In this document: in pieces, positions 8,397-18,835 of the stretch | How positions within the stretch are numbered: position 1 is the first letter of the stretch | Layout of the letters: each line of letters opens with the position of its first letter | NCBI GenBank assembly: GCA_016183775.1 | Contig: JACPDY010000090.1 | Span: 1 to 42,345 of the forward strand | From: Bacteroidota bacterium | Lineage (GTDB): Bacteria; Bacteroidota; Bacteroidia; JABDFU01 | Length of the DNA: 42,345 nt | Reading direction: 5' to 3' | The notes under the pieces: generated by a model | Databases searched by the model: none | Told to the model about the DNA's origin: nothing | The model's input: only the letters and a program-made list of their open reading frames with translations | Position numbers and translations under genes: made by a program

Positions 8397-9569
8397 TTAT
8401 TTATTATTCTTCATCTCCTCTTTAAGCTTCGCGTATTTATCATTATCGCCGGTGGTAACATATAACTGCAAAAGTGCCTTGGTGACATTTCCATCTTTCG
8501 GGTTGTCTGAATGAGCTTTTTCCAGGTAAGGAATGGCCTTTACAAACTCCCCTTTACCTTTATCAGACAATTCCTGTGCTTTCTTTGATTCTTTAGGTGG
8601 TAAATTGTTGGCGGTATTGTTGTAATTGATGCCCCTATCCAGGTATAATTTACCTAAATTATAATTTGCGTCACCATAGTCCGGCTTTAACTCAATAGCT
8701 TTCTTGTATGCTGCTTCGGCTTTATCAAGTTCATTTTTACCCTGGTAAATATTACCCTGCGTATAATGTAAAATTTCATTGTCGGGAGCAGCATCAATGG
8801 CTTTGCTCACTTTATCCAGCAATACATCAATTTTGTTTTGTTTGATATAATAATTCAATTCGGCAGTGATCAGATCAACGTTGTCGTCAAAGAGGTTGCG
8901 CCCCTGCTCAATATAACTTAATTGTTTCTCCGCGTTTCCTTCATTCTCATAAATGCCTGCCATATTGAGGTAGATATTAGGATCCTTATATTTCACATCG
9001 ATCAATTTTTGAAGGTACTCTTTGGCAAGCGTAAAGTTTTTGGCCGAATAAGCAATGCTGAATAGCTGATAATTCAGTTTGTCGGCGGTAATGTTCTGGT
9101 GCTTCATCGCGTCATCCTTATCAAAAGGCAAACCCTCAAAAAGAGCTGTAGTGTACCGGATAGCATTATCGTACTCCTTAGCGCTAAAAGCTTCGATCGA
9201 CCGGTTATATAACCTCACAGATGCGGGCATCAGCATTCCTTTGGCATCATCATAGTAAACTTTGTCCTTGTCTGTTTTAAAACAATTGACCACCGCGGTG
9301 AAAGCTTTCTCTGCCGCATCAGGATCAAGGTTTTTGTATTTATCTTCCTTGCTTTCCATTATAGCCATATAAGTTTGTGCACGATAAAGCCACATCTTGG
9401 GGCTGTTTTTGGTGTCATCATTTTGAGCAGCCGCATCAATTGCAGTTTTTGCTTTATCAAGTTCCTTTGAACGCAGGTAATTCCATGTATTTACCAGGTT
9501 GTTTTTTTGCGCGAACAGAGATGTGATAGAAACTGTAAGCATTACCGTCAATAATTTCAGTTTAGTCAT
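8397..9569 (-). CDS. Secreted TPR protein, tandem copy 1
   Basis: About 390 residues from the ATG at 9569 (MTKLKLLTVML); the frame stays open to 9677 but the upstream part is Lys/Tyr-rich and would bury the signal peptide, which ends at SLFAQ. TPR units include YLNMAGIYENEGNAEKQ, YTQGNIYQGKNELDKAE and ANYNLGKLYLDRG. It is 12 bases upstream of its paralogue and probably co-transcribed. A TPR gene next to gyrA is common in Bacteroidota (from memory); here a peptidase gene lies between. Function is not known. Confidence 0.7.
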   Translation of the reverse strand: MTKLKLLTVMLTVSITSLFAQKNNLVNTWNYLRSKELDKAKTAIDAAAQNDDTKNSPKMWLYRAQTYMAIMESKEDKYKNLDPDAAEKAFTAVVNCFKTDKDKVYYDDAKGMLMPASVRLYNRSIEAFSAKEYDNAIRYTTALFEGLPFDKDDAMKHQNITADKLNYQLFSIAYSAKNFTLAKEYLQKLIDVKYKDPNIYLNMAGIYENEGNAEKQLSYIEQGRNLFDDNVDLITAELNYYIKQNKIDVLLDKVSKAIDAAPDNEILHYTQGNIYQGKNELDKAEAAYKKAIELKPDYGDANYNLGKLYLDRGINYNNTANNLPPKESKKAQELSDKGKGEFVKAIPYLEKAHSDNPKDGNVTKALLQLYVTTGDNDKYAKLKEEMKNNK

Positions 9570-9613
9570 AGTCTTAATTTTTCTATATTTTACAATAAAC
9601 GTGCCTAAAAATA

Positions 9614-9645
9614 GAAAAACCTTCCCATATATGGAAAGGTTTTTC
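9614..9645 (-). terminator. Terminator after the M16 peptidase gene
   Basis: GAAAAACCTT pairs with AAGGTTTTTC around a short ATAT-centred core, with one mismatch in the stem, followed by a U-rich tract on the minus strand. It lies about 30 bases beyond the M16 stop and should separate it from the downstream TPR pair. Confidence 0.65.
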
Positions 9646-9673
9646 CTGATCGGAATATTATCGTATAAGCGGA

Positions 9674-12426
9674 TCAATCAACATCAAGTTCCTTGAATTT
9701 TTTAAGATTAAGTTTTTCATTGAAATCCTTAACGTTAAAATTCAGAGATTCCATTTGTTGTTTAATGGCCACCTTGTCTCCTACTATTAAAATAGCCATT
9801 TTGCTTGGGTCATAAGCCTTTTTGATCTGGTTATTAAAGTCCTCTTTGGTCATGCTTTTAAGGATCTGGGCCTGCTGTAAAGGATAATCCTTGCTTAAGT
9901 TATACTCAAGTATGTTCCCAAGGAAAAATGCCTTATCAAAATTGGTCTCATAGTTCATGGCCTGGCCGTTTAGCATGGAGTTTTTGGTATAATCCACTTC
10001 CGCGTCAGTAACACCATTCAGAATATAATTTTTAGTCTCCTTAATTATCTCGACCATAGAGTTGCCGGTTTCTTTACGCTTTACAGCCGATCCAATAAAG
10101 AAAGTGCCTTTGTACTTATCTCCATTGAAACCAGACCGAATTCCATAGGTATAGCCTTTCTCTTCACGCAAATTCATGTTAAGGCGTGAGTTGAAATTTC
10201 CACCAAGCACATGATTGGCAACAGTGTTTTTAAAGTATTCACCTGTAGCGTCATAAGGCAGCGATATCTGACCCATACGTATAATGGAAGATGGAGCGCC
10301 TATTTTATCAACCAAATAAACAACAGGATCAATCGGCGCCGGAGTAACAGCAGCATTAACCTTAACTTCTTTTGCCTGCCACTTGTTCAGGAATTCAAGC
10401 TTCGACAATATTTCATTTTGATCCACATCACCTACAATTACAACCCTTGCAGCCGAAGGAGAATAATTTTTTTCATAATATCCCTTTACGTCTGCAAGTT
10501 CCATTTTTTCGACATTTTTCTTTGTGGGATTTAATCCCCATATATTATTATTCCCGTATAGCAATGACGAAAACGCAACTGATGCGGTGTAATTTGGATT
10601 GCTTTTTTGCTGAACAAGACTTTCTTTATATTGTTTTTTTACGCGTTTAAAATCGGCTTCATCAAAACGTGGATTAAGCAGTTTCTCTTCAAGTAACTTT
10701 AAGGTTGCGTCAAGGTTTTTCTTCAGACATGAAATATAAACTGATGAAGTTGTTTTACCTGCAAAGAATGATATAGAGCTGCCTAACTTATCCAACTCAG
10801 CACTGACCTGTTCAGTTGTATAGTTTTTAGTCCCTTCATTTAAGAGCTGAGCAGTCAGTTCGGCAATACCATTCTTCTTTAATTCATCAGTATTTAATGT
10901 AAGATCTCCCCCATCAATCGTTATTGCTATCTGTACGATCGGGGTTTCCGATGTCTTAGTGCCGATTATTTTTAATCCGTTTTTAAGCTGTGATGAATAG
11001 TAATCGGGCACCTTTGCTGTTTTGGGAGCCGAAGGTGTGGGTTTTGCCCATCTTCGGATTATAACTCTTAACAGAATCTTTATCGGAAATGCGGGGGTAT
11101 ACGTTAACAACTCCCGCTCCTGCTCCTTTGATGTATTTATTGAAAACTCTCACTATATCTTCTTTGGTTACCTTATTATATCTTTCTATTTCATCCTTTA
11201 CATTGTATGTACGGCCCAGCATCCAATCCCAATTCGAAAGTATTTCCGCCTTGCCATATGCGCTTTCAACTCCGCGCAAAACGGTGGCTTCGCGCTTTGC
11301 TTTAACACGCTGAAGTGCCTCATCTGTTATTTCTGTCTTTTCAAATTCATCAATTGTTGCTTTGGTGCGCTCCTCTATTTCCTTGAACATTTTATCATAG
11401 GCGGTATAATCCTGGAATGCTTCCTGTGGAGGGTAGTAAAGTATACTGATCGTAAATTCTCCTGATAACTCATGCGTAGGGTGATAAACATCAACCTCTG
11501 CCGCTTTTTCGTTTTTTACAAAATTCCTGTAGAATATTGAATTGTTCCCGTCTCCCATCATATCAGCCAGGCAATCCAATGCCGGCTCATCTCTGTGATA
11601 CGCTGGAACTGTGGGGATTACACGATGTGACAAGGGTAGATATATTTTGTCCCTGTAACTTGCATACTTATCACCGGGAAGTGTTATCGCCGGAATTTTA
11701 AGTTTTTTTACATCCGGTCCTTGTTTGATATTACCAAAGTATTTTTCAACCCATGCCAATACCTGTTTTGTGTCAACGTCGCCGGCAATCGTTAAAACCG
11801 CATTGTTAGGACCATACCAGCGAAGAAAGAAATTTTTCACATCATTCAGTGAAGCCCTGTTCAGATCATCAACATAGCCTATAACAGGCCAGCTATACGG
11901 ATGCTTAAAGGGGTAAAGTGTTTGTCCCATGATCTCACTTATCATACCATATGGTTGGTTCTGTTGGTTCTGTGCCTTTTCATTTTTTACTGCGTCACGC
12001 TGATTTTCGAATTTTTTGCTTGTAAGTGAATCCAGTAAATAGCCCATACGGTCAGCTTCAAGCCACAGTGCCACTTCGACCTGGTTACTTGGGATATTGT
12101 TAAAATATTGAGTGCGATCCTGGGTTGTATTTCCATTCATATTACCACATCATGTGCTCAAAGAAATGAGCGAAGCCTGACTTTCCGACACTTTCACGAT
12201 CAGATCCCACTTTGTAGGTTATCATTACTGTCGCAACCGGATCAGAATGGTCTTCGTGAATTATAACAGTAAGTCCGTTAGGCATCTTATACTTTTCATA
12301 CGGGATAATTAATCCATCCGCACGTGGTTCAATCTTTTCAATGAGTTGCGGCTGTGCCTGTATAAAAACGAAAGGTGCAGCAATAAATAGTAGCGCAAAA
12401 AGTGTTTTCCTGATTCTACTTATCAT
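9674..12426 (-). pseudogene. Two-domain M16 (insulinase-like) zinc peptidase, broken in two places
   Basis: Three overlapping or abutting frames together make one secreted M16 peptidase of about 900 residues. Frame 1 (12426-12142) has a signal peptide and the zinc motif HFFEH (H87, E90, H91) and stops just after HMMW. Frame 2 resumes at 12140 with MNGNTTQDRTQYF and carries the RDAVKNE segment expected to hold the third zinc ligand. The block normally lying between (F-x-GS through E-x-GG, about 20 residues) is missing, roughly 59 nt. Frame 2 runs out of homology near 11055, and frame 3 takes over at WAKPTPSAP and ends at 9674 with the inactive second M16 domain. A terminator follows and no same-strand gene is close upstream. 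Two lesions in one gene suggest either a sequence problem or advanced decay. Confidence 0.85.
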
Positions 12427-12527
12427 ATGTATAGGGTTTTAGTGTATTGTTTCTTTGTTAAAAACATCATAAAAATAAGAGAATTATTCATTCGGCTGAA
12501 TAAATTGTACCTGCGGGTTAAAAACTA

Positions 12528-12564
12528 AATAACCCCGTCAATAATGAGTATGGACGGGGTTATT
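12528..12564 (-). terminator. Terminator of gyrA
   Basis: A perfect 12-bp stem (AATAACCCCGTC at 12528-12539, complement at 12553-12564) with a 13-base loop lies 25 bases beyond the gyrA stop, followed on the minus strand by TAGTTTTT. It has the form of an intrinsic terminator. Confidence 0.8.
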
Positions 12565-12588
12565 TTTAATTGAGACAATAAAATTGTC

Positions 12589-15165
12589 TTATTCAACAGC
12601 CGGAGGAGATGTTTCTTCTGTTCCTTGTTCAGGTGAAGTGTTCTCATTCGCCGGAGTATCAGTATCAGTTGGAGCTGCAGGAGTTCCATCAGTTACTGCT
12701 GGAACATCTACTGCACTATCGTCAACATCAGTTTTTGTAACCGCAGCTATTTCGTCATCATCTCTCAGGTTGATAAGACGTACGCCTTGAGTGGCGCGGC
12801 CCATAACCCTCAGGTCAGCCACCGCTAAACGTATAGTAATACCTGATTTGGTAATGATCATCAGGTCATTTTTATCTGTAACATCTTTTATTGCAACGAG
12901 GTTACCTGTCTTCTCAGTCATATTAAGCGTTTTCACACCCTTGCCGCCCCTGTTAGTTACACGATACTCTTCCAGTTCCGAGCGTTTACCCAGCCCCTTT
13001 TCAGAAACCACAAGTACGTTCACCGACGGATCAGGTAATGCAATCATACCAATTACTTCATTTGTATTTCCGCCTTCATCATCCAGGTTCACACCACGTA
13101 CACCGGACGCGTTGCGACCCATCGGACGGACTTTGGCTTCGTTAAACCGAACCACTTTGCCCTGTTTGGTGGCCAACATGATCTCGCAGCTTCCATTGGT
13201 AAGTTTCACTTCCAGCAGACTGTCACCCTCACGGATGGTGATGGCATTGATACCATTCTGACGTGGACGTGAATAAGCTTCCAGTGTTGTTTTCTTAATG
13301 GTACCTTTTTTAGTACACATTATAATGAAATTGTTATTCAGGTATTGCTCATCAGATAAATTGTTGACATTAATATATGCCTTCACTTTATCATCCGGAG
13401 GAATATTGATCAGGTTCTGTATGGCTCTTCCTTTAGATCCTTTATTGCCTTCAGGTATTTCGTAAGCCCTCAACCAGAAACAACGCCCCTGCTCTGTAAA
13501 GAACATTAAGTAATTATGTGTTGAAGCTACAAACAGGTGTTCCAAAAAGTCTTCATCACGTGTGGATGTTCCTTTTGAGCCTGTGCCTCCCCTGCCCTGC
13601 CTGCGGTATTCGGCAAGCGCTGTGCGTTTAATGTAACCCATATGAGATATAGTGATAACCACATCCTCATCCTTTATAATATCTTCCATACGGATCTCGT
13701 CGCCTGCAAAAACAATTTCTGTTCTGCGCTTGTCGCCGTATTTTTCTTTTATATCACGTAGCTCATCTTTAATGATCTCCATCCGAAGTATCTCGTCGCT
13801 TAAAACATCTTTCAAATATTTGATCAGCTCCATTAAGTTGTTATACTCTTCTTTGATCTTATCTCTCTCCAGACCTGTCAGCACACGCAGTCTTAATTCA
13901 AGAACGGCTTTTGCCTGAACCTCGGTAAAGCCGAAACTTTTTATCAGGCCATCCTGCGCATCCTGTGGAGTTGCGGATTCACGGATAAGTTTAATTACTT
14001 CGTCCAGGTGATCGAGCGCGATCAGATAGCCTTGTAATATGTGCGCACGTTTTTCAGCTTGCGACAGGTCGAACTTAGCCCTGCGGATAACCACATCATG
14101 ACGGTGAGCCACAAAGTGAGTGATCAGATCTTTCAGGTTAAGCATTACCGGGCGACCGCCTACAAGCGCGATATTATTTACACTGAAGGAAGATTGTAAT
14201 TCAGTTTGCTTAAACAGATTATTAAGTACTACATTCCCGATAGCGTCTTTCTTCAATTCATACACAATACGCATACCATTGCGATCGCTCTCATCACGTA
14301 TGTCAGAAATGCCCTCCAGTTTTTTATCATTAACCAGGTCGGCCGTTTTCTTTATCATCTCCGCTTTATTGATCTGGTAAGGGATCTCGGAAATAATTAT
14401 ACGTTCGCGTCCGTTAGGCAATGTTTCAATATTTGACTTGGAGCGCATTACAATACGGCCACGACCGGTTTCAAAGGCTTCTTTAACACCCGCGTAACCA
14501 TAAATAATTCCGCCTGTAGGAAAGTCGGGGGCTTTAACATATTGCATCAGTCCTGCAACATCTATAGATCTGTTATCGATATAGGCAATTGTAGCGTCTA
14601 TTACCTCGGTAAGGTTATGCGGAGGCATATTGGTGGCCATACCCACAGCGATACCCGAAGCGCCATTCACTAATAAATTAGGGATCTTTGTAGGAAGTAC
14701 AGTAGGCTCTGTCAAAGAGTCATCAAAATTGGGCCGGAAATCGACCGTATCCTTTTCTATATCAACCAGCATTTCTTCAGCTATTTTGCGAAGACGCGCT
14801 TCTGTGTATCGCATAGCAGCCGGTGGATCACCATCAACGGAACCGAAATTACCCTGTCCATCGATCAGTGTATAGCGAAGGCTCCAGTCCTGGGCCATGC
14901 GCACCATTGTGTCATAAACTGATGTATCTCCATGTGGGTGGTACTTTCCAAGCACTTCGCCCACAATACGGGCGGATTTTTTATAAGGCCGGTTGGACAT
15001 TACGCCCAGGTCGAGCATTCCGAATAAAACCCTGCGGTGTACAGGTTTCAGGCCATCACGTACATCAGGCAGGGCACGTGACACAATTACCGACATCGAA
15101 TAGTCGATGTAGGCTGTTTTCATTTCCTCTTCTATGTTGATCAGGATGATTTTTTCTCCGTTCAT
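12589..15165 (-). CDS. gyrA: DNA gyrase subunit A
   Basis: The 858-residue A subunit, which breaks and rejoins DNA and, with GyrB, introduces negative supercoils. The catalytic tyrosine lies in [10 protein letters not shown] (Y120). The quinolone-determining region reads [10 protein letters not shown], with Thr81 at the place of E. coli Ser83 and Asp85 at the place of Asp87, an ordinary wild-type arrangement. The C-terminal beta-pinwheel begins with a GyrA-box-like QGRGGTG, favouring GyrA over ParC. The last 45 or so residues form an acidic Pro/Thr-rich tail (ending SPPAVE). The gene is intact, is transcribed away from clpC, and the pair shares a 294-base intergenic region. Confidence 0.95.
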   Translation of the reverse strand: MNGEKIILINIEEEMKTAYIDYSMSVIVSRALPDVRDGLKPVHRRVLFGMLDLGVMSNRPYKKSARIVGEVLGKYHPHGDTSVYDTMVRMAQDWSLRYTLIDGQGNFGSVDGDPPAAMRYTEARLRKIAEEMLVDIEKDTVDFRPNFDDSLTEPTVLPTKIPNLLVNGASGIAVGMATNMPPHNLTEVIDATIAYIDNRSIDVAGLMQYVKAPDFPTGGIIYGYAGVKEAFETGRGRIVMRSKSNIETLPNGRERIIISEIPYQINKAEMIKKTADLVNDKKLEGISDIRDESDRNGMRIVYELKKDAIGNVVLNNLFKQTELQSSFSVNNIALVGGRPVMLNLKDLITHFVAHRHDVVIRRAKFDLSQAEKRAHILQGYLIALDHLDEVIKLIRESATPQDAQDGLIKSFGFTEVQAKAVLELRLRVLTGLERDKIKEEYNNLMELIKYLKDVLSDEILRMEIIKDELRDIKEKYGDKRRTEIVFAGDEIRMEDIIKDEDVVITISHMGYIKRTALAEYRRQGRGGTGSKGTSTRDEDFLEHLFVASTHNYLMFFTEQGRCFWLRAYEIPEGNKGSKGRAIQNLINIPPDDKVKAYINVNNLSDEQYLNNNFIIMCTKKGTIKKTTLEAYSRPRQNGINAITIREGDSLLEVKLTNGSCEIMLATKQGKVVRFNEAKVRPMGRNASGVRGVNLDDEGGNTNEVIGMIALPDPSVNVLVVSEKGLGKRSELEEYRVTNRGGKGVKTLNMTEKTGNLVAIKDVTDKNDLMIITKSGITIRLAVADLRVMGRATQGVRLINLRDDDEIAAVTKTDVDDSAVDVPAVTDGTPAAPTDTDTPANENTSPEQGTEETSPPAVE

Positions 15166-15287
15166 AATGCTATGTTGTCAGTTATTTCAGATTAGCACAA
15201 TATTTGTTTAGTGGCAGCTATACCCTTTAATTACAAAGGCGTTCGAAGGTAGTTAATTACCCTAAATTTCCCTCATTTATGAGGTAG

Positions 15288-15324
15288 ATTTATCAACAAA
15301 TCTCACAATGATTTGTTGATAAAT
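15288..15324. promoter_or_regulatory. Perfect 15-bp inverted repeat between gyrA and clpC
   Basis: ATTTATCAACAAATC (15288-15302) and its exact complement (15310-15324) flank a 7-base spacer. No T-tract follows, so an operator or DnaA-type site is more likely than a terminator. Each arm contains TTATCAACA, one base from the DnaA box TTATCCACA, and the two face each other. The same 13-base start, GATTTATCAACAA, recurs upstream of the HU gene (25718-25730). Confidence 0.6.
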
Positions 15325-15366
15325 AATAGATGCCACGGACTATGTAATTGAAACCTGTGCTTAGCT

Positions 15367-15396
15367 TTGAAACATCAATAAAATGCTGTATTTTTA
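15367..15396 (+). promoter_or_regulatory. Candidate promoter of clpC
   Basis: TTG (15367-15369), a 19-base spacer, then TATTTTTA (15389-15396): the Bacteroidota sigma-A form with A in place of the final G. The clpC ATG is at 15460, leaving a leader of about 55 bases. Confidence 0.6.
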
Positions 15397-15459
15397 AACA
15401 AGGAAGGTAAATTGAAACAAGTTAAGTGAAGATTACGTTAAACTAAAAAAACGCATGTT

Positions 15460-18006
15460 ATGGAAGCAAAATTTTCACCCAGGGTTCGTGACGTGATTAC
15501 CTTCAGTCGTGAAGAGGCTTTACGCCTTGGGCACGATTATATAGGTCCTGAACATCTTATGCTGGGTATAATCAGGGAAGGTGAAGGCTTGGCTATAAAG
15601 ATCCTTAAAAAATTGGATGTTAATGTGGCGGAATTGCGAAGGGTCATTGAGGAATTATTGGTTCCCGGCAGCAAGCAAGTCAACAATCTGGCTAATATAC
15701 CTCTGGTTAAGCAGGCCGAAAAGGCACTTAAGGTCACCTATCTTGAAGCTAAGTTGCATAGAAGTGACCTGATCGGAACAGAACATCTGTTGCTTTCGAT
15801 CTTAAAGGATAATAATAACATCGCGACAAAAGCGCTTAATAAATTTGAAGTGGATTACGACGCGGTTAAACAGGAACTGGAAGATATTACGATAGATCCA
15901 AAGGCTGAAAATCCCGGCACACCTGCAGATGATGAAGGTGATGATGATCCGGGAGCATTTGGCAGCAGCACTAAAAAAGTTACCGAATCAAAATCGAAAA
16001 CTCCTGTACTCGACAATTTCGGACGTGACCTTACAAAGTCAGCTGAAGAAGGCAAGCTTGACCCAATCGTTGGTCGTGAAAAAGAAATTGAACGTGTATC
16101 GCAGATTTTAAGCCGCAGGAAAAAGAATAATCCTATCCTGATCGGGGAACCGGGTGTTGGTAAATCGGCCATTGCTGAAGGACTTGCTTTGCGCATCATT
16201 CAGCGTAAAGTATCGCGTGTTTTGTTCAATAAACGGGTTGTTACACTTGACCTGGCATCCCTCGTTGCCGGTACAAAATACCGCGGACAATTTGAAGAGC
16301 GAATGAAAGCGGTTATGAATGAATTGGAGAAATCACCTGATGTGATCCTTTTCATTGACGAGATACACACTATTATTGGTGCGGGCGGCGCTTCCGGATC
16401 GTTAGATGCGTCAAATATGTTCAAACCTGCTCTTGCACGCGGTGAGATACAATGTATCGGTGCCACAACGCTTGATGAATACCGTCAGTATATTGAAAAG
16501 GACGGGGCTTTGGAAAGACGTTTTCAAAAGGTGATAGTTGAACCAACCACTCCTGAAGAAACAGTTCAGATATTGAATAACATTAAATCGAAATATGAAG
16601 ATCACCATAATGTAACATATACAGATGATGCTATTAAAGCATGCGTAAGTTTAACCGCACGATTTATCACCGATCGTCATTTGCCGGATAAGGCAATTGA
16701 CGCGCTTGACGAATCCGGTTCACGTGTACATATTAAAAACATTAATGTTCCGAAGAATGTTCTTGAGATCGAAAAGAAGATCGAAGACATAAAGGATGAA
16801 AAGAATAAAGTAGTACGCAGCCAGAAATACGAAGAGGCGGCCAAGCTTCGTGATACTGAGCGCCAACTGTTGGAACAACTGGATGCGGCTAAGAAAGCCT
16901 GGGAAGAAGAAACCAAGAACCATCGTGAAATGGTAAGTGAAGAAAATGTAGCTGAGGTGGTTTCAATGATGACTGGTATTCCGGTACAGCGTGTCGGACA
17001 AAATGAAAGTGCCAAGCTGGCCAAAATGGGCGAGGAATTGAAGGGACGTGTAATAGGTCAGGATCATGCTATAGCGAAAATTGTAAAAGCCATACAGCGT
17101 AACCGTGCCGGATTAAAAGATCCGAATAAACCGATAGGTTCATTCATTTTCCTTGGTCCGACAGGTGTTGGTAAAACCCAGTTGGCCAAGATCATCTCGA
17201 AATATTTATTTGACAGTGAAGAATCAATGATACGTATTGATATGAGTGAATACATGGAGAAATTCGCTGTATCACGTTTAGTTGGAGCGCCTCCGGGATA
17301 TGTAGGTTATGAAGAAGGTGGTCAGCTGACCGAAAAAGTACGCAGACGTCCTTATGCCGTTGTACTTTTGGATGAAATTGAAAAGGCTCACCCTGATGTG
17401 TTCAATTTATTGTTACAGGTTTTAGATGATGGACAGTTGACAGATAGTCTTGGCCGCAAGGTTGATTTTAAGAACACTATTGTTATTATGACATCCAATA
17501 TTGGCTCACGCCAGTTAAAGGATTTCGGACAAGGTGTAGGTTTCTCTACCGGCGCGAAGAAAGATCAGGCCGATGATAATGCCAAGAATGTTATTGAAGG
17601 TGCTTTGAAAAAAGCGTTCGCGCCTGAATTCCTTAACCGTATTGATGATGTGGTTGTATTCAACTCACTTGGTCGTGAAGATATTCACAAGATCATTGAT
17701 ATTGAATTGGAAAAATTATACAAACGGATCAATACACTGGGCTTTTCTGTTAAAATGACTGAGGAAGCCAAAGATTTTATTGCGGACAAAGGGTTCGATG
17801 CCAATTTAGGCGCCCGACCGCTGAAGCGTGCCATTCAGAAGTATGTTGAAGATCCTCTTGCTGAAGAGATCATAAAATCAAATCTCGGCGAAGGTGATAC
17901 TATTGAACTGGATCTTGATAAGGAAAAGCAGGAAATACGTATTAAAATCGTTAAACCAACTGTTCCAGGCGCTCCTAAAACGAGCAGGAAGAAAAAAGAG
18001 GATTAA
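15460..18006 (+). CDS. clpC: ATP-dependent Clp unfoldase ClpC
   Basis: An 848-residue Hsp100 unfoldase that feeds substrates to ClpP. In order: two Clp-N repeats (about 1-145), an acidic Gly/Asp linker (about 150-170), AAA+ domain 1 with Walker [10 protein letters not shown] (229-237) and Walker B FIDEIH, a UVR/coiled-coil middle segment (about 430-480, [10 protein letters not shown]) typical of ClpC rather than ClpB, AAA+ domain 2 with GPTGVGKT and [12 protein letters not shown], and the C-terminal D2-small domain. It ends in a Lys-rich tail. The gene is intact. A promoter and an inverted repeat lie upstream, and a terminator follows. Confidence 0.95.
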   Translation: MEAKFSPRVRDVITFSREEALRLGHDYIGPEHLMLGIIREGEGLAIKILKKLDVNVAELRRVIEELLVPGSKQVNNLANIPLVKQAEKALKVTYLEAKLHRSDLIGTEHLLLSILKDNNNIATKALNKFEVDYDAVKQELEDITIDPKAENPGTPADDEGDDDPGAFGSSTKKVTESKSKTPVLDNFGRDLTKSAEEGKLDPIVGREKEIERVSQILSRRKKNNPILIGEPGVGKSAIAEGLALRIIQRKVSRVLFNKRVVTLDLASLVAGTKYRGQFEERMKAVMNELEKSPDVILFIDEIHTIIGAGGASGSLDASNMFKPALARGEIQCIGATTLDEYRQYIEKDGALERRFQKVIVEPTTPEETVQILNNIKSKYEDHHNVTYTDDAIKACVSLTARFITDRHLPDKAIDALDESGSRVHIKNINVPKNVLEIEKKIEDIKDEKNKVVRSQKYEEAAKLRDTERQLLEQLDAAKKAWEEETKNHREMVSEENVAEVVSMMTGIPVQRVGQNESAKLAKMGEELKGRVIGQDHAIAKIVKAIQRNRAGLKDPNKPIGSFIFLGPTGVGKTQLAKIISKYLFDSEESMIRIDMSEYMEKFAVSRLVGAPPGYVGYEEGGQLTEKVRRRPYAVVLLDEIEKAHPDVFNLLLQVLDDGQLTDSLGRKVDFKNTIVIMTSNIGSRQLKDFGQGVGFSTGAKKDQADDNAKNVIEGALKKAFAPEFLNRIDDVVVFNSLGREDIHKIIDIELEKLYKRINTLGFSVKMTEEAKDFIADKGFDANLGARPLKRAIQKYVEDPLAEEIIKSNLGEGDTIELDLDKEKQEIRIKIVKPTVPGAPKTSRKKKED

Positions 18007-18027
18007 TAGTATAATGAATTAAACATG

Positions 18028-18059
18028 AAGCCCTTCCGTCTAAGACGGAGGGGCTTTTA
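18028..18059 (+). terminator. Terminator of clpC
   Basis: A 13-bp stem AAGCCCTTCCGTC / GACGGAGGGGCTT with one wobble pair and a TAA loop, followed by a T-rich tract, about 20 bases after the clpC stop. It merges into a T-rich stretch that holds a possible -7 box for rsmE (18067-18074). Confidence 0.85.
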
Positions 18060-18066
18060 TTTTATG

Positions 18067-18074
18067 TATTTTTG
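18067..18074 (+). promoter_or_regulatory. Possible -7 promoter box for rsmE
   Basis: TATTTTTG matches TAnnTTTG and lies five bases before the rsmE ATG, so the transcript would be nearly leaderless. There is no TTG at the usual distance upstream; that place is taken by the clpC terminator stem. Confidence 0.35.
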
Positions 18075-18078
18075 ATAG

Positions 18079-18752
18079 ATGAATTTATTCTACACCCCGG
18101 ATATAACTGCCCTTATTTACACGCTAAGTGAAGAAGAATCAAAACATGCTGTACGTGTATTGCGCTTAACTGAAGGAGATTGTATATACCTCGTGGATGG
18201 CATAGGCGGTTTTTATAAAGCCGAACTTACAGCCGCAAATGCAAAACGTTGCGTTGTAAAAATTATCGAATCGATGAAATAACGCCTATTGAATGTGAGC
18301 ACTCTGAGCGCACGGTCGTTAAAACCGAGCGATTAAATAAGATATTGGTTTCAGCCATTAAGCAATCTGTTAAGGCTTATTTGCCCAAGCTAAATGAAAT
18401 GAAGGGCTTTGAAGAGTTGGTAAAAAAAACGTTTGAGGGGCAGAAGTTTATTGCTCATTGCCACCCACTCCTCACCTCCCTGCCTGCCGCTGAAAAGCCA
18501 GCGCGACGGCAGGCAGGCGGCTCCTCTCCAAGCGGAGAGGAGAGTATGAGCCCACTACATCTAAAAAAATTATATATAACAGGTAAAAATGTCTTGGTTT
18601 TAATTGGACCCGAAGGAGATTTTTCTCCAAAGGAAGTTGAGCTGGCCTTACAAAACGGGTTTAAAGAAATAAGTCTTGGTGATTCGCGTTTACGTACAGA
18701 AACGGCGGCTTTGGTGGCCTGCAATGTGATTAATATTGTCAACCACACTTAA
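18079..18752 (+). pseudogene. rsmE: 16S rRNA m3U1498 methyltransferase RsmE, deleted and carrying a palindromic insert
   Basis: RsmE methylates N3 of U1498 in 16S rRNA. The N-terminal PUA-like part reads from 18079 (MNLFYTPDI) to KIIES near 18270 and then stops at TAA. The SPOUT domain resumes one frame over at about 18266 with RIDEITPIECEHSER and runs to IGPEGDFS and LGDSRLRTETAAL, the SAM-binding knot. About 30-35 conserved residues that join the domains (the family K-x-D-R-x-E-W and KATELG motifs) are absent, roughly 95 nt with a frameshift. In addition, 18463-18550 encodes some 28 extra residues between KFIAHC and LKKLYITGKN, formed by a palindromic repeat element that keeps the frame. 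A functional product is unlikely as the sequence stands. Confidence 0.85.
18479..18544. repeat. Palindromic repeat element inside the rsmE frame
   Basis: Two adjacent hairpins: CCTGCCTGCCG (18479-18489) pairs perfectly with 18507-18517, with a nested CGCTG/CAGCG (18488-18492, 18499-18503); and CTCCTCTCC (18521-18529) pairs with 18534-18542 around AAGC. It is much more GC-rich than its surroundings. The second hairpin resembles the CTCTCC-GAA-GGAGAG hairpin at 27309-27323, suggesting a dispersed REP/MITE-like family. Confidence 0.7.
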
Positions 18753-18835
18753 TGAGTTCGCAACTATGTTTTAAATGGGTAAATTAATTTCTTTGTTATT
18801 CATTTAAACCAATTTCACCTGCCTATCAAATTGCA

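Noticed and set aside
9674-12426. Three separate peptidase genes
   Set aside because: Only the first has a signal peptide and zinc motif, and the frames continue one another's domain order, so this is one damaged gene.
12791-15140. Long plus-strand frames opposite gyrA
   Set aside because: They lie fully inside gyrA, are Ser/Thr/Ile-rich and have no recognisable domain.
15288-15324. Intrinsic terminator between gyrA and clpC
   Set aside because: Both genes point away from it and there is no T-tract on either side.
15855-17255. Minus-strand frames within clpC
   Set aside because: All overlap conserved ClpC domains and have shadow-type composition.
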